Source: Zanthoxylum bungeanum
Lineage: Eukaryota > Streptophyta > Magnoliopsida > Sapindales > Rutaceae
Assembly: GCA_019454045.1 (NCBI GenBank)
Contig: SKCR01023746.1
Location: forward strand, 1 to 64,000
DNA length: 64,000 nucleotides
Direction of reading: 5' to 3'
Below, one piece after another: positions 1-11,209 of the stretch (positions are counted from its first letter, which is position 1; every line of letters begins with the position of its first letter). A program made the position numbers and the translations under genes. The notes beneath the pieces were generated by a model. That model had not been told where the DNA came from, did not search any database, and saw nothing but the letters and a program-made list of their open reading frames with translations.

Positions 1-828
1 CCATCCGTATATCACTATTAATTTATTTTATGCACTTTATGATGTTTTAGAAGCATGCTTAAGGGTGTATGATGATGAGACCTAACAAAGATAATAAATT
101 GGTTGCCAATTACGCATAAATCCCTCAATTTATATTAAGCAACTATCCTTCCATTGAATGATTCTGGTTCAAGATCCAAAATTGGCATTGGTTTTGGCCA
201 AAGTCAAGACCTTTGTCAATTGAGGATGTACTTGAATCATGAGAGTTTTGTTCCACATCGGTGTCTTGTCCAAGTTGTGATTTGTTGGCCAAAGTCAAGA
301 TCGCTTCTTGTCCAACGACATTGATTACGAAACTTTCCTTGTCAATGGGTCCCGCTTAACCGGAATCATTAGGTTTGTTGTGCCAAAGCCAAGGCCTAGA
401 TGGTTCGGAGGATAGGTTAGGAAAATGTATTAGATACATTGGCATAAGTTATATACATATGTTTTGGACTTGGATGTCCACCTAACCGGATCTAGGAATT
501 GGATTGGATCCAATTGATCTTTGAGATCTACCTAGTTAAATAGCATACAATTTGTTGGCCAAAGTCAAGATTGTGTGTTATTTAACGGGATCCTAGCCCA
601 CTAGGAAATAGGATTTCCCGAGTTCTCAACAGAGGGTTAGAGACTTGATAAAAATAGTGGGAGGCTAGTATTGAATTTGCAATTTCATTCAGATACTTAG
701 CCTTACGAGTCTTTCAAAATTATTTCGTTTAATAATTAAAATTAGTTGGACTAATTCTTTGTTATTTTTTCTTGTAACAGTTTGACTGTACCCATTTTAT
801 CGTTAACTAGATAGTTGGACTATCGTAG
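1..828 (+). other. Untranslated leader of element A with an array of hairpins
   Basis: There is no gene here. Four stretches carry the core GGCCAAAG or TGCCAAAG (about 196, 287, 382 and 557), each in the tip of an inverted repeat. The clearest is 535-586: 17-base arms (535-551 with 570-586) that pair throughout with a few G-U pairs, and TTGGCCAAAG in the loop. The others are 162-238, about 242-338 and about 357-407, with bulges. Elements B, C and D have equivalent arrays at the same place, so this is probably a functional RNA region. Packaging or dimerisation is a guess. Confidence 0.7.
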
Positions 829-1720
829 TTGAGATGGCTAGCAAGGGTAAATGTCCGAGACATCATCATGGGTGACAATGTCTTTAAGGGGACAAACTTT
901 GCTGATTTGGAAATGAACCTGAGGATAGTCCTTGGGGCTGAGAGGATGCTGTACACTATACAAACACCTCTCCCGCCTAAGCCCACTGACCACTTGAGCT
1001 GGAGTTATGGAAAACTCACAGCAATGATTGTGACACAGCTCAGGCTATTATGTTAGCTTCGATGACTCAGCACTTTCGTCGCCAGAATAGGGACTTGGAT
1101 CCTTATAGTATGATGGCTAGACTTCGAGATCTCCACCGCTCCAACAAGCGGATGGAAAGGTACGAGTTGGTGAAGAAACTCTTCCGCGCCCGAATGACTG
1201 AAGGCGCATCAGTTGAGGCCCACGGGGCTCAAATGATCGCCGATATTGATGAGTTGGCCAATATGGGAATAGTCTTGGAGGCTGAGCTGACCATAGATTT
1301 GATCTTATAGTCACTTCCTGATACTTGGAGACAAATCATAATCAACTATAAGTTGATGGATACGGATGACACTCTTGGAGAGCTGTTATCCATTTGAAGG
1401 AGTCTGAAAAAGAACTCCAAAAGGGGGGCAAGCGCGAGGCGCAGGCGCACTTTACATCGACCTCTCAGAGGCCAAAGGCTGGGCCCAAAGCTACTGGAGG
1501 GGTGGAGGAAGAAGAAAAAGAAGAAGAAAATAAGAAAAAGGGTAAAGGCAAGTTGACAAAAGCTTCTGGGAAGCCAAGGGACAAATCTCAAGATGTCTGC
1601 CTCAACTGCGGCAAGAAGGGTCACTGGAAACGTGACTGCCGAATGGGCAAGGGACACAAGGAGGATATCAAGGCAGGCAAGGCACTAGCCTCTGGTATGT
1701 TTGTTATTGAGATAAATATG
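829..1720 (+). pseudogene. gag of element A (broken)
   Basis: This is copia Gag, the nucleocapsid-like protein that forms the cytoplasmic particle and binds element RNA. The N-terminal part reads FADLEMNLRIVLG, matching FADWELDLRIVLD in element D. The middle part (1050-1310) contains MTQHFRRQ and the Gag helices. Near 1600-1650 lies a CCHC zinc knuckle, CLNCGKKGHWKRDC, after a Lys/Glu-rich linker. Three reading frames are needed and a TAG ends the middle piece at 1308-1310. The natural start is probably an ATG near 834, but the frame is lost soon after it. Confidence 0.8.
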
Positions 1721-2093
1721 ACTACTTCTAGTTTTAAAAATTGGATTTTTGATTCTGGTTGTGCTGCTCATATTTGTACTGATTTGCAGGATCTGCAGGA
1801 TAGCAGGATGCTGGCTTCAGGGGAGATTGATCTACGAGTCGGAAACGGAAACTCCAGTTGTTGTTTTGGCTGTAGGGACTTTTGTTTTGGAATTGCCCTC
1901 GGGGCATATGCTTAAACTTTTGAACTGTTATTATATACCTAGTTTGACTAGGAATATCATATCTGTATCTTTGTTAACCCATCATGGGTACACTTTTGTA
2001 TTTAGAAACACTGGGTGTTATTTATATAAAAATGATGCAGAAATTTGCACTGCTGTAGCAAATAATGGCCTTTATATTTTGAATATAATATGA
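1721..2093 (+). pseudogene. Aspartic protease of element A (broken)
   Basis: This is a copia aspartic protease, which would cleave the polyprotein. The active-site triplet is in WIFDSGCAAHICTDL at about 1741-1785. The first frame stops at 1915. The rest, LLNCYYIPSLTRNIISVSLL, follows in another frame to 2093, so at least one frameshift splits the domain. The family's second conserved block (a hydrophobic beta hairpin then YYIP...NIISV) is visible, so the assignment is firm although the copy is dead. Confidence 0.8.
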
Positions 2094-2154
2094 ATCTCCT
2101 AAACATAAAATAACAAACAAAAGGCTCAAAAAGAGTAATCTAAAAGATGAAGCT

Positions 2155-3010
2155 TACATGTGGCATTGTCGTCTAGGACACATAAACAAGACTCGCATAT
2201 CCACACTTTCGAAGAGTGGGTACTTGGACGGATTTGATCTTAATTCATATGATGTCTGCGAATCTTGTCTTTTAGGCAAAATGCCTAAAACACCTTTTAG
2301 TGGTAAAGGTGAACGTGCCACAGAACTGTTAGCCCTCGTTCATAGTGACGTATGTGGGCCCATGTCTAGCCAGGCTAGAGGTGGATATCATTACTTCGTA
2401 ACCTTTACGGATGATGCATCTCGTTATGGTTATGTGTATCTAATGAGACACAAGTCGGAAACTTTTGAGAAATTCAAAGAGTTTCGACACGAAGTAGAAA
2501 AACAAACAGGCAAGAGTATAAGACATTGCGGTCGGACCGTGGTGGCGAATACTTAAGTTATGAGTTTCAAGATTACTTGAAAGAAAATGGTATTCTTTCA
2601 CAGTGGACTCCTCCTGGAACACCGCAATTAAACGGTGTGTCTGAACGGAGAAACCGTACCTTGTTAGACATGGTAAGGTCGATGATGAGTCAGACTGAGC
2701 TACCAATATCCTTCTGGGGATACGCATTTAACAGTGCGGTACTTATTTTGAATAAGGTTCCGTCAAAGTCTGTTGAACAGACTCCATATGAGAAATGGAC
2801 ATGAAGGAAACCAGGTTTCTCTTTCCTGAAGATTTGGGGATGCTGGGCATATGTTAGACGTTTGGAAGGTACCAAACTAGAACCCAAATCAGATAAATGC
2901 CTTTTCGTGGGATATCCTAAGGAAACCAAAGGATATTACTTCTATCACCCACAAGAGAACAAAGTGTTGTTGCTCTACATGCATTTTTCCTTGAGAAGGA
3001 ATTCCTAGAT
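2155..3010 (+). pseudogene. Integrase of element A (broken)
   Basis: The zinc-binding GAG-pre-integrase part is WHCRLGHINKT...CESCLLGK. The catalytic core follows: HSDVCGPM gives the first Asp, RSDRGGEY the second, and GVSERRNRTL the Glu of the D,D-35-E site. The frame changes near 2525-2556, and a TGA at 2802-2804 cuts the piece just before the GYP-like region. Integrase would insert the cDNA. All catalytic residues are recognisable, but the protein cannot be made in one piece. Confidence 0.85.
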
Positions 3011-3013
3011 GCA

Positions 3014-4808
3014 GTGGTAAGTGGGAGGAAAGTGGAGCTCGATGAAAATCGTAGTGATACTGTTCCAGGCAATGAATCAACGAAGGAACATAAACAGACC
3101 ATCCAGGATGATTCTGTACCACAATCTTCAGATACACAAGGACCGCGTAGGTCGGAGAGAGTCAGGAAGGTACCTGAGAGGTATGGGTTCCTGATCTCGC
3201 CTCATGTAGATATTAATCTTATTGAGGATAATGAACCGACTACGTATGAGGAAGCAATACAGAATATTGATTCCGCTTTATGGCAAGATGCCATGAAGTC
3301 CGAGATGGATTCCATGTATGCCAACCAAGTTTGGACACTGGTTGATGCACCAGAAGGCGTAAAGCCTATTGGATGCAGATGGATCTTCAAGAAGAAGACC
3401 GACATGGATGGCAACGTACAAACGTACAAAGCTAGGCTTGTAGCAAAGGGGTATCGTCAACAATATGGTATTAATTATGACGAAACTTTCTCACCCGTTG
3501 CCATGATTAAATCCATTCGGATAATGCTTGCAATAGCTGCATATTTCGATTACGAGATATGGCAGATGGATGTTAAAACCGCTTTCCTTAACAGAAACCT
3601 TTTGGAGGATGTTTATATACAACAACCTGACGGTTTTATAGTACCTAGACTTGCAAACAAGGTTTGTAAGTTAAATCGATCCATTTATGGATTGAAGCAA
3701 GCATCACGGTCATGGAATCAGCGTTTTGATGAGATCATAAAAGAATATGATTTCGTACAAAACGATGATGACCCTTGTGTATACAAGAAGGTTAGTGGGA
3801 GAGCACTGACTTTTATTGTCCTTTATGTCGCGACGTATTACTTATAGGCAATGACATTCCCATGCTAACGTCGGTGAAAGCTTGGCTTTCATTAAAATTC
3901 TCCATGAAAGATCTGGGAGAAGCAGCCTTTATTCTGGGAATAAAGATCTACCGGGATAGATCTAGAAAGCTGCTTGGACTCTCCCAGAGTACATATATTG
4001 ACAAAGTGTTGAAGCGATTCAACATGGATCAATCCAAGAGGGATTGATGCCAATGTCACGTGGTATCCTTCTGTCTAAGGACATGTGTCCTAAGACTAAA
4101 GAAGAGAAAGATAACATGAGTCGGATACCGTTCGCCTCGGCAGTCGGATCGATCATGTATGCATGATATGTACGCGACCTGATGTGTCATATGCTTTGAG
4201 CATGTGCAGTCGCTATCAGGCCGATCCAGGTGAAAGTCACTGGATGGCTGTTAAGAATATCCTTAAGTATCTTAGACGAACCAAGGATGCTTTCTTAATT
4301 TATGGAGGTGGAGAACTTGAGGTGTCTGGGTATACCGACGCAAGTTTCCAAACCGACAAGGACGACTTCAAGTCGCAATCCGGGTACATTTTTTGTTTGA
4401 ATAACGGAGCAGTGAGCTGGAAATCTTCCAAGCAAGATACTGTTGCCGATTCAACAACTGAAGCGGAGTATATTGCGGCATCGGAAGCAGCAAAGGAGGC
4501 AGTTTGGATCCGAAAATTCCTAATCGGATTAGGAGTAGTTCCGTTAGCTGCTGAGCCCGTGCCATTGTATTATGACAATAACGGGGCTTATAGCACAAGC
4601 TAAGGAACCAAGGTCTCATCAACGATCCAAGCATGTTCTTCGGCGTTACCATCTGATTCGGGAGATTATACATCGTGGCGATGTAAAAGTCGAGAAGGTC
4701 GCATCGGATGACAACATTGCAGATCCGCTGACGAAGGCTGTTCTTCAGCAAGTGTTTGAACGACATATACATAGTTCAGGTATTAGATGCTTGAGTGACT
4801 GGCTATAG
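3014..4808 (+). pseudogene. Reverse transcriptase and RNase H of element A (broken)
   Basis: The long frame 3014-3847 holds the copia RT: GCRWIFKKK, YKARLVAKGY, DETFSPVA, WQMDVKTAFLN and SIYGLKQASRSW. Where the YVDD active site should be, a one-base deletion near 3826-3836 changes the frame, so the frame ends in YVATYYL and a stop. The thumb (3862-4047) and RNase H (4163-4808, with DSTTEAEYIAASEAAKEAVW and the C-terminal ADPLTKAV) follow in further frames. The last frame ends at 4808, directly against the polypurine tract, as is normal for copia. Confidence 0.9.
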
Positions 4809-4822
4809 GCCAAGTGGGAGAT
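4809..4822 (+). other. Polypurine tract of element A
   Basis: CCAAGTGGGAGAT lies between the RNase H stop codon and the TGTTAGAC start of the LTR. It is the plus-strand primer site for reverse transcription. The core AAGTGGGAGA is shared with elements B and C (CAAGTGGGAGA). Confidence 0.75.
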
Positions 4823-6119
4823 TGTTAGACATTATGACCCATAGCGTCACTGTTTTGTAAATGATATGGTATTATTGTACAAAATTAACTATGTGATAAT
4901 GAAATTGCCCTTTTGCCGTTTTGTAAAATTATTTACTTTAATATATTAATGGCAAAAGTCCATATGATTAGTTCCGTATTGAGATGATATGAGACAGTAT
5001 CAATATAAAAGGTTTAATCATTAAATATCCCTAGTCGAGAGTATTATCGAGATCGGACATCGATAATGCGGAATAGACTAGTATTGCACTTGTGCGAGTT
5101 GTGATGGCACAACGGCATAGTTCTCATATATTTAAGTATTGGATACTTATGCAAGTGCGATAGGAGGTTGTGTTTTACCGATAGTACGGAAAACAGCTTC
5201 GCTCTGGACAGACCCCGCGGAATCCCATTGGTAGTTTAGTTTGTCTGGTGTCTATGGGAGGCCAGCATCAGGGTAGGTGTATATGGTCTTAACCTGAGAC
5301 TTGCATCGCTAGTACTTGCGACAATCGGTAAACTTTGGTTGTGGTGGTTCGGGGCTTTAACCGGTTCTGTGTACGCCTCTTCTGGGTTTATCGAGAATAG
5401 TAGTGTACTGGATGTGATGTCAAGATGGAAGTATCACTTCAGACATATGGAGATGATGATCACGCTGGATACAGAACTAGTACTCTATAAAGGTTGCAAC
5501 CATCGGGACAATATGACCAGGTCAGGATTATCCGATTTAAAAAGAGACTAGTTGTTTGATATCCGATATATGTTTCGTACGGGGCAGACACATTTCCAGC
5601 CCCAGGCCTAACATGTGATCGTCCGATACTGGATCGATATACGCGATACTGCGGTATACTACGCTTGATAAAGATCTAATATTCCAGTAAGAATATTTCT
5701 GGAGAATTGGGTAGGCATGGCGCTTTGCTAGAAGCCAACCTTGTCTTGTAAATCGGTAAAAACGTAGTACGAGGTACATACGTGTTTGGATTATCCAACG
5801 ACCGTATTTACTGCCAACATATCCAAATTAATCTCGATCTCTCTCTCTCTCCTAATAAGGCACTTTATCCAAGATAAAGTTTCTCTCGTAATTAATCCAA
5901 GATTAATAAAGTTCGAATCAAACATCATAGGTGAATCTTCAGGAAGCGACCGGAGATCCTCTTCACCATTTTCGTCACAAAGCTTTGTAAGTATGTTTCC
6001 GCATCCTTCAAGCTTTGCATGTATGTTATTTTATTTCTATGGCTTAATCTTTCTTTGGGACTAATTATAGAAACCACCACTCATCATAGGGACTTATGTG
6101 TAAAAATGCAGTGCCTACA
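4823..6119 (+). repeat. 3' LTR of element A
   Basis: It starts TGTTAGAC right after the polypurine tract. The 3' limit (CCTACA, 6119) is the best TG...CA candidate but cannot be checked against a second copy. The LTR contains short perfect hairpins with a CAA loop, for example 5862-5880 (ACTTTATC/GATAAAGT) and 5891-5907 (ATTAATC/GATTAAT), and a CT repeat at about 5838-5852. GTAAGT at 5986 resembles the splice-donor-like motif late in the other LTRs. The short frames here are not genes. Confidence 0.65.
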
Positions 6120-6556
6120 GTTGGAAAGTGGTTGGCATTTATGCCAAAACCACTTTCTTTCTAACTACTTGGTTTATGTGAAACCAAATTACCCTAACTA
6201 CATGGTTTTGGTGAAAAGGGTAAAAACCCTTAAACAAAACCCAAGCACTCTCTCTACACACTTGTAACACAACACAAAACCCTAATACACAAGGCATATG
6301 GGCGTGAACTTGCTTCTCCATTCTCTTTGATTTTGTTGCAAAATCAACAAAGCTAGCACTTGGAGAAATCAACTAAGGTGATAGGGAAACTACTTCAAGA
6401 GTTGGAATCATCACTTAAAGCTTGGATCTTGGAGATCTCTTCTCAAAATTTTAAAGCTCAAATCCTTTCATTGTAAGTATATTCCGCAACTTTGTTTTGA
6501 ATTTATGAACACCTTTACATGCTTATTAGATCATTGGCATGTTCTAGGAATACTAA
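6120..6556. other. Spacer between element A and the Ulp1-like gene
   Basis: No gene is seen. A nested inverted repeat lies at 6123-6161 (AAAGTGGTT/AACCACTTT around GGCAT/ATGCC), and another at about 6218-6233 (AAGGGT/ACCCTT). It may hold the promoter or 5' exons of the Ulp1-like gene, or the end of the putative Mutator-like element; I cannot locate a terminal repeat. Confidence 0.4.
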
Positions 6557-8295
6557 CATATAGTTGGACAGAAGGCAGAGGCTCAAGACTCAGACATGTC
6601 TTTAATTCTGAATCAGCCACTGAGAAACAGAAAGCCAGACCCTTATCAATTGTCGCCATATGATCTTGTTTCAACAGGTGCAATGTCCAAATTTAAAGCT
6701 GGTATTTTTTTGGTGAACAAGGCAGTCAATACTGATCATTTGAAGATAATTCAATATTGTTTTAATCAATTCGCTGAGAAAAGGTACCAAATCATTTACC
6801 ACCATAGACTGACTTATCTTCAATATATGTATATTCGAATGAAATTTTTTTTAATTCCTGTTTGGGTTGCTTGCAGTGATATTATTGTCCGAACAAGTCA
6901 TGAGCATATCACACGGGGTAGCTTGTTGTCACTTTTTCCTGGTGAACCAGTTCAAGGCGAGGTTGTATCTATTGATTTTTACTGATTTTTTCGTATAAGT
7001 AGGTAATAATAACTTACCTATTCCTCAGGTCATTTGCATGAAAGCTGAGTACTTCACCATACAAGAGTCTTTGAAAAGAACTACTGAACCAATCAATTGA
7101 TTTTTACCGACAACCTTTGCTGTTAGTATTTTCGTTGTACCATTAAAGCTGATTGTTGTAATTTCATTGCTTTTTTTATCTCATTCCAAGTCATAATATT
7201 TTGGTCTCGATTCCATAATTGAATATGTAGCAAATGGTACTAGAGCGAAATGCACAATATGATTCGTTTTGTAGAGCTTCCCAATTGAAAGATCATTATA
7301 TGTCTGATCTGCAAAGATGCCAACAGGTATAGTATATATATTTCTTTATGCATCATTTATATTTTTTACGTTACTATTTCTTAATTGCATCCTTATATCT
7401 TCTTTACTTGTCACTAGATATTCGTGCCCATCCACGACGGAGATTTCCATTGGTACATGTTATTGGTTAAGGTTAAAGAAAAAGTTTGTGAGATTTGGGA
7501 TTCTTTACGGAGTGGTCGTCGAGCGTAAACGACAAAATCAAGTGAATATTATTGTAATTCCATCTCACTTTTTTTTTGTTTATTATTTATTTCATTATTT
7601 TGTTGTATATCTATTATGCAGAATTTTTTATTATAACCAGTTTATTTTCTCATTTAGTTACAAGCGCTGGATGTTATCCACCGCAGTTATGTACTGAATA
7701 CATTCCCAGAACCTTAGAGCTTCCTGTCTTTCCAAGTGTGCAATGGTATAGGAGTTCCAACCCAACCCAACGGGTATGATTGCGGGATTTATGTTATTAC
7801 ATTTATGGACACTGTGGGAGTCGCCACCAGCACAACTTATCTGGTACATGATGGGACTTCATATATTTACTGACTTCATCGTTTTGGATGCAATAACCAC
7901 ATTAAGTTGAGGTTCTTGGTTGCTCTGTATGCTTACAAGTTTTTGGTGTTTATTTCCTGCTACTTATTAATCTATCAACATCATTTTATTTTCTTTTGCC
8001 CATGATAACAGAACAGATGTTTAGATACTGAACATTGGATTAGTGATACAATTTTACTGACTTTATTTTTTTGGAGCAGCATGACTCCCAGGAAGCAAGA
8101 GTGACAATAGCATTGCAGCTGATTGACTCTCCATTGAATGAGAAACGTCATGAGATCTTAAAGTTAGCGATGAGGGAGTATAACACACAACAGCAACAGA
8201 TGTCAATGCAAACACCAAGAGGGAAACCTCTGAAATTGTCAATAAGAATCGAAAAGAACAGTAAAAAGAAAGGTCGTTTACGGAGAAAAGGTTAA
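6557..8295 (+). pseudogene. Ulp1/SENP-like C48 cysteine protease gene (TE-type), broken
   Basis: Visible exon pieces with splice sites: about 6557-6783, 6877-6961, 7029-about 7121, 7231-7326, 7418-7524, 7658-about 7850 and about 8079-8295. Together they give the order of a Ulp1 peptidase, which removes SUMO-like modifiers: HITRGSLLSLFPGEPVQGE, then VICMKAEYFTIQESL, then IFVPIHDGDFHWYMLL with the catalytic His, EIWDSLRSG, and YDCGIYVITFMD with the catalytic Cys. The last exon (DSQEARVTIALQLIDSPLN) is the usual C-terminal tail and ends in a basic stretch. A TGA at 7099-7101 interrupts exon 3, and a frame change lies just before the Cys motif near 7775. Divergent Ulp1 genes of this kind are known cargo of plant Mutator-like elements; the transposase downstream fits. 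Confidence 0.75.
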
Positions 8296-8884
8296 TGTAT
8301 GCGTTACTGGAAATATTTAACTATATAGTGAATGCATTTTTGACATCTTTTGAATCGATGAAATGTAGCTACAAATGCATTACTCGATCAGTTTTGTTGC
8401 AATGATGTTAATGCATAAGTGCATGAAGAATTGAGGCATTATTTTTGGTCATCAGTTTAGCTTTTGTTTTAAGCATCTATCAACAGCATTTTATAATTTT
8501 GTATGTGTATATGTCTCATTTAAATTAGCCCATGATTGCATTAAACAATTCCGTGAACAACTTTCAAAATTTGGTATTCAATTTGGTTCACTTCATCAAT
8601 CCACTGAACCTTCCAACAATGACCAAAAATGGTTCCTAAATTTTATGTATTAGCTAGTTAACAAGCCAGTAAAAAAATAAAATGATTCCAAAAATTAAGC
8701 ATAAACTCAGGTCCAATAAATACATTTCCATTACAATGATTTTTGGTTTGAGGTCAACACATGCCATTACAACATTCAACAGCACTGTGAAAAGTTTCCA
8801 AAAAAATTACCATTACAACATCCATCATGCTTACTACGTACTAATTACAACAAAAGAAATGTCATCCAATAACGAAATAAAAGA
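8296..8884. other. Spacer between convergent genes
   Basis: No supported gene. It separates the 3' end of the Ulp1-like gene from the 3' end of the transposase gene, so it probably holds both 3' UTRs. The frame at 8682-8897 has no recognisable features and overlaps the last transposase exon on the other strand. Confidence 0.5.
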
Positions 8885-11209
8885 CTACATGGAGTAAGGC
8901 CACCATGTGCAGTTTTCGTAACAGCATTGTGAAGAGGTTCCAAAAAAATTGTTGTCACTACCGAAACCTGCAAAAGTATTTATGTGCATTCAGTTCGGTC
9001 TATCATAAATTCTCAAATTCATTCACATATTAATACCTGCAAATGCTTCTGAAGTCGATGGCGTTGGATACGTAGATGACGTTAGATTGTCACTTGCAAA
9101 ACCTACAAATATTGACAGACCAATTATTCTTTGAAGGAACAAAATTTTGTAACACACAAAAAATTAATTTCATACAAATAAACAAGTATATTCAATTATT
9201 CCCCCTTGAAATTTTCTGAGTTCTTAATACCTGATGAACATTCTGGTGTCGATGGCATCCAATATGTTTGTGATGAGACACTAGTCCCACTGATAATACT
9301 TCCACCTTCATCATTAGCAGTAACAATTTTTATAGAACAATTCCTTTTGTTGTGCCCTGTTTGCTGACATTGGCTACATTTTCTAATTTCCACTACGTCA
9401 TTCTTTGACCTTTTAGCACATCATTTTGTAATAATTATACCAGGGTTTTTGACTTGTATGCGCGTATCACAACCCATAACATTACCAAGTATTCCATCTT
9501 CTTCAATAGCAATAACTTCCTCAAATTTACTAGTGAGCCGTTGAATCTCAGATACAGCTTCTGTGTAAGCATGCTCATTTTTTGATGCAATAAAACACAA
9601 ATTATTACATGCTGTTGCCAAAGAACCAAATTTGGCAACCTCCATAAGGTGCTTGTCCATGTGAGGAGGTGCAATATCCACAATATAATTGGCTGACTTC
9701 TTTGTCGATTTGGTCCACCGCTCTATAATCAACGTAGGCGGTATACGAACCATTTGCTCCAATTTCATAACATGAAAAATATGAGAACATGGAATACCTG
9801 AAGACTCTAGCATCTTACATGAACACGCAATGTGCACTCTTTCAACATCAAAAACAATTGTCCATCTAAGGCTCGGGTGCTGAAACTTAGTAATTGTATA
9901 GATATTCGAACGTATGGACTTCTCACAAGTCACCATAATTAACGATGACTCACAAGCTATCTCTTCCCGAACCCATTGAAATACATTCTTCATATAAACC
10001 TCAGAAGAATGTTTTTCGATGCTACGTAGATGTGTCGTTAAAACTGGACTACTATAGGTCGAATCAAACTCATCTTTAGATTCTTTATGTCGTATGCAGT
10101 ACAATGCACGATATATTTGTCGAATAAAATCATACAATTTCAACTTCACCTTAAGGAAACGAGACAAGTATGAATTTAAACTCTCACACATTTGCGTCGT
10201 TCGCATTCCACCAAAAAAAATTCCTTTCAGATAAGCCTCAGCCCATTTGCCACGTTTCTGGTACATCTTTTGAACCCATTCATTTTTCTCCAACCCCATC
10301 TCAGAAACTAAAGCAGCCCATTGTCTTTCAAATTCATCTATGGAAAACGGCTTCAACATGAATGAGCTAAATTTTTTGGTGAATTCTTCTTTTTTGATAT
10401 TTGCTTGAGCATTTCTTTGAAGATGCCAACAACACAAACGATGTGAACAGCCTCCCATAACTGTTTTTATTGCCTTTGACATTGCCTTGTCACCATCAGT
10501 TATGACTGACATAGGTTGTTTATTATGCATTGCAGTCAGAAATGTATGTAGTAGCCAAATATATGAGTCAACTGTTTCATCACTGAGTAAAGCAAAACCG
10601 AAAATAGTTGTTCTTCGATGGTGATTTACCCCAACGAACACAACTAAAGGTAGGTTGTATGCATTTTTCTTGTATGTCGCATCAAATGCCAAAACATCAC
10701 CAAAACATCCATAATCATGTCGTGCAACAGTGCCAGTCCAGAACAAGTTACGTAATAGATTATCCTCAATCAACGTATATTCGAAATACACACCAAGATG
10801 AGAATCGGCTTTTGCAGACAAATATGCAATTGCGGCTTCAGAATCCGTCTCTGATAAATCTGCACGTCGACTAGCATCAAGTTTATTCTGCAAATCTTTA
10901 CCCATGAACCCAACATTATGCAAATCTCCTACCTGGTCAGATTTAAAATCCATTAATTGACAGACCTTAACCCCTACATGTTGCAGTGTCTGAGCATGTG
11001 CTAAATCAGCATTACTGACATGTCTGTGGGAACGAAGAAATTGTGTCTCATATGGGGCTGCCAACATGTGATTGTGGTCATCAATAAATTTTACAACCAC
11101 ATATTTATGCCTGGAATGATTAAATTTGATATGGAATTCCGCTGGACAACCGTAACGAGTAATGCCCTTCGGTTCCCTCACTCGATTAGTTCGCTCCAAA
11201 TATTTTTTT
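8885..11209 (-). pseudogene. FAR1/FHY3-related MULE-type transposase gene with one nonsense codon
   Basis: Large exon about 11209-9231, then 9102-9037 and 8967-8885 (stop TAG), all with GT-AG ends and matching phase. The N-terminus keeps the end of the FAR1 DNA-binding domain (GITRYGCPAEFHI...HNH). The MULE catalytic core follows: DVLAFDATYKKN (Asp), VITDGDKAM (Asp), CCWHLQRNA and QMCESLNSYL (Glu). A SWIM zinc finger is CSCKMLESSGIPCSHIF, and near 9360 there is a CCHC knuckle, CSQCQQTGHNKRNC. An in-frame TGA at 9421-9423 sits between SWIM and knuckle, in the sequence IIITK-stop-CAKRSKN. No ATG is visible at the 5' end; a TAG lies at about 11215-11217 and the first FAR1 cysteines are missing, so a 5' exon is lost or unrecognised. 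It could be a host FRS gene, but the Ulp1 neighbour favours a Mutator-like element. Confidence 0.85.

Larger units (their letters stand above)
1..6119 (+). mobile_element. Ty1/copia LTR retrotransposon A (decayed, 5' LTR outside window)
   Basis: The order leader, gag, protease, integrase, reverse transcriptase, RNase H, polypurine tract and 3' LTR is that of Ty1/copia (integrase before RT). The window opens inside the leader, so the 5' LTR and primer-binding site lie upstream. The coding region is broken by many frameshifts and stops, so this copy cannot move by itself. The 3' LTR starts with TGTTAGAC at 4823. Its end at 6119 (CTACA) is an inference from the TG...CA rule, because the other LTR and the target duplication are not visible. 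Confidence 0.85.

Noticed and set aside
1346..1657. Minus-strand frame with a Phe-rich run
   Set aside because: It is the antisense shadow of the Lys/Glu-rich linker of gag in element A.
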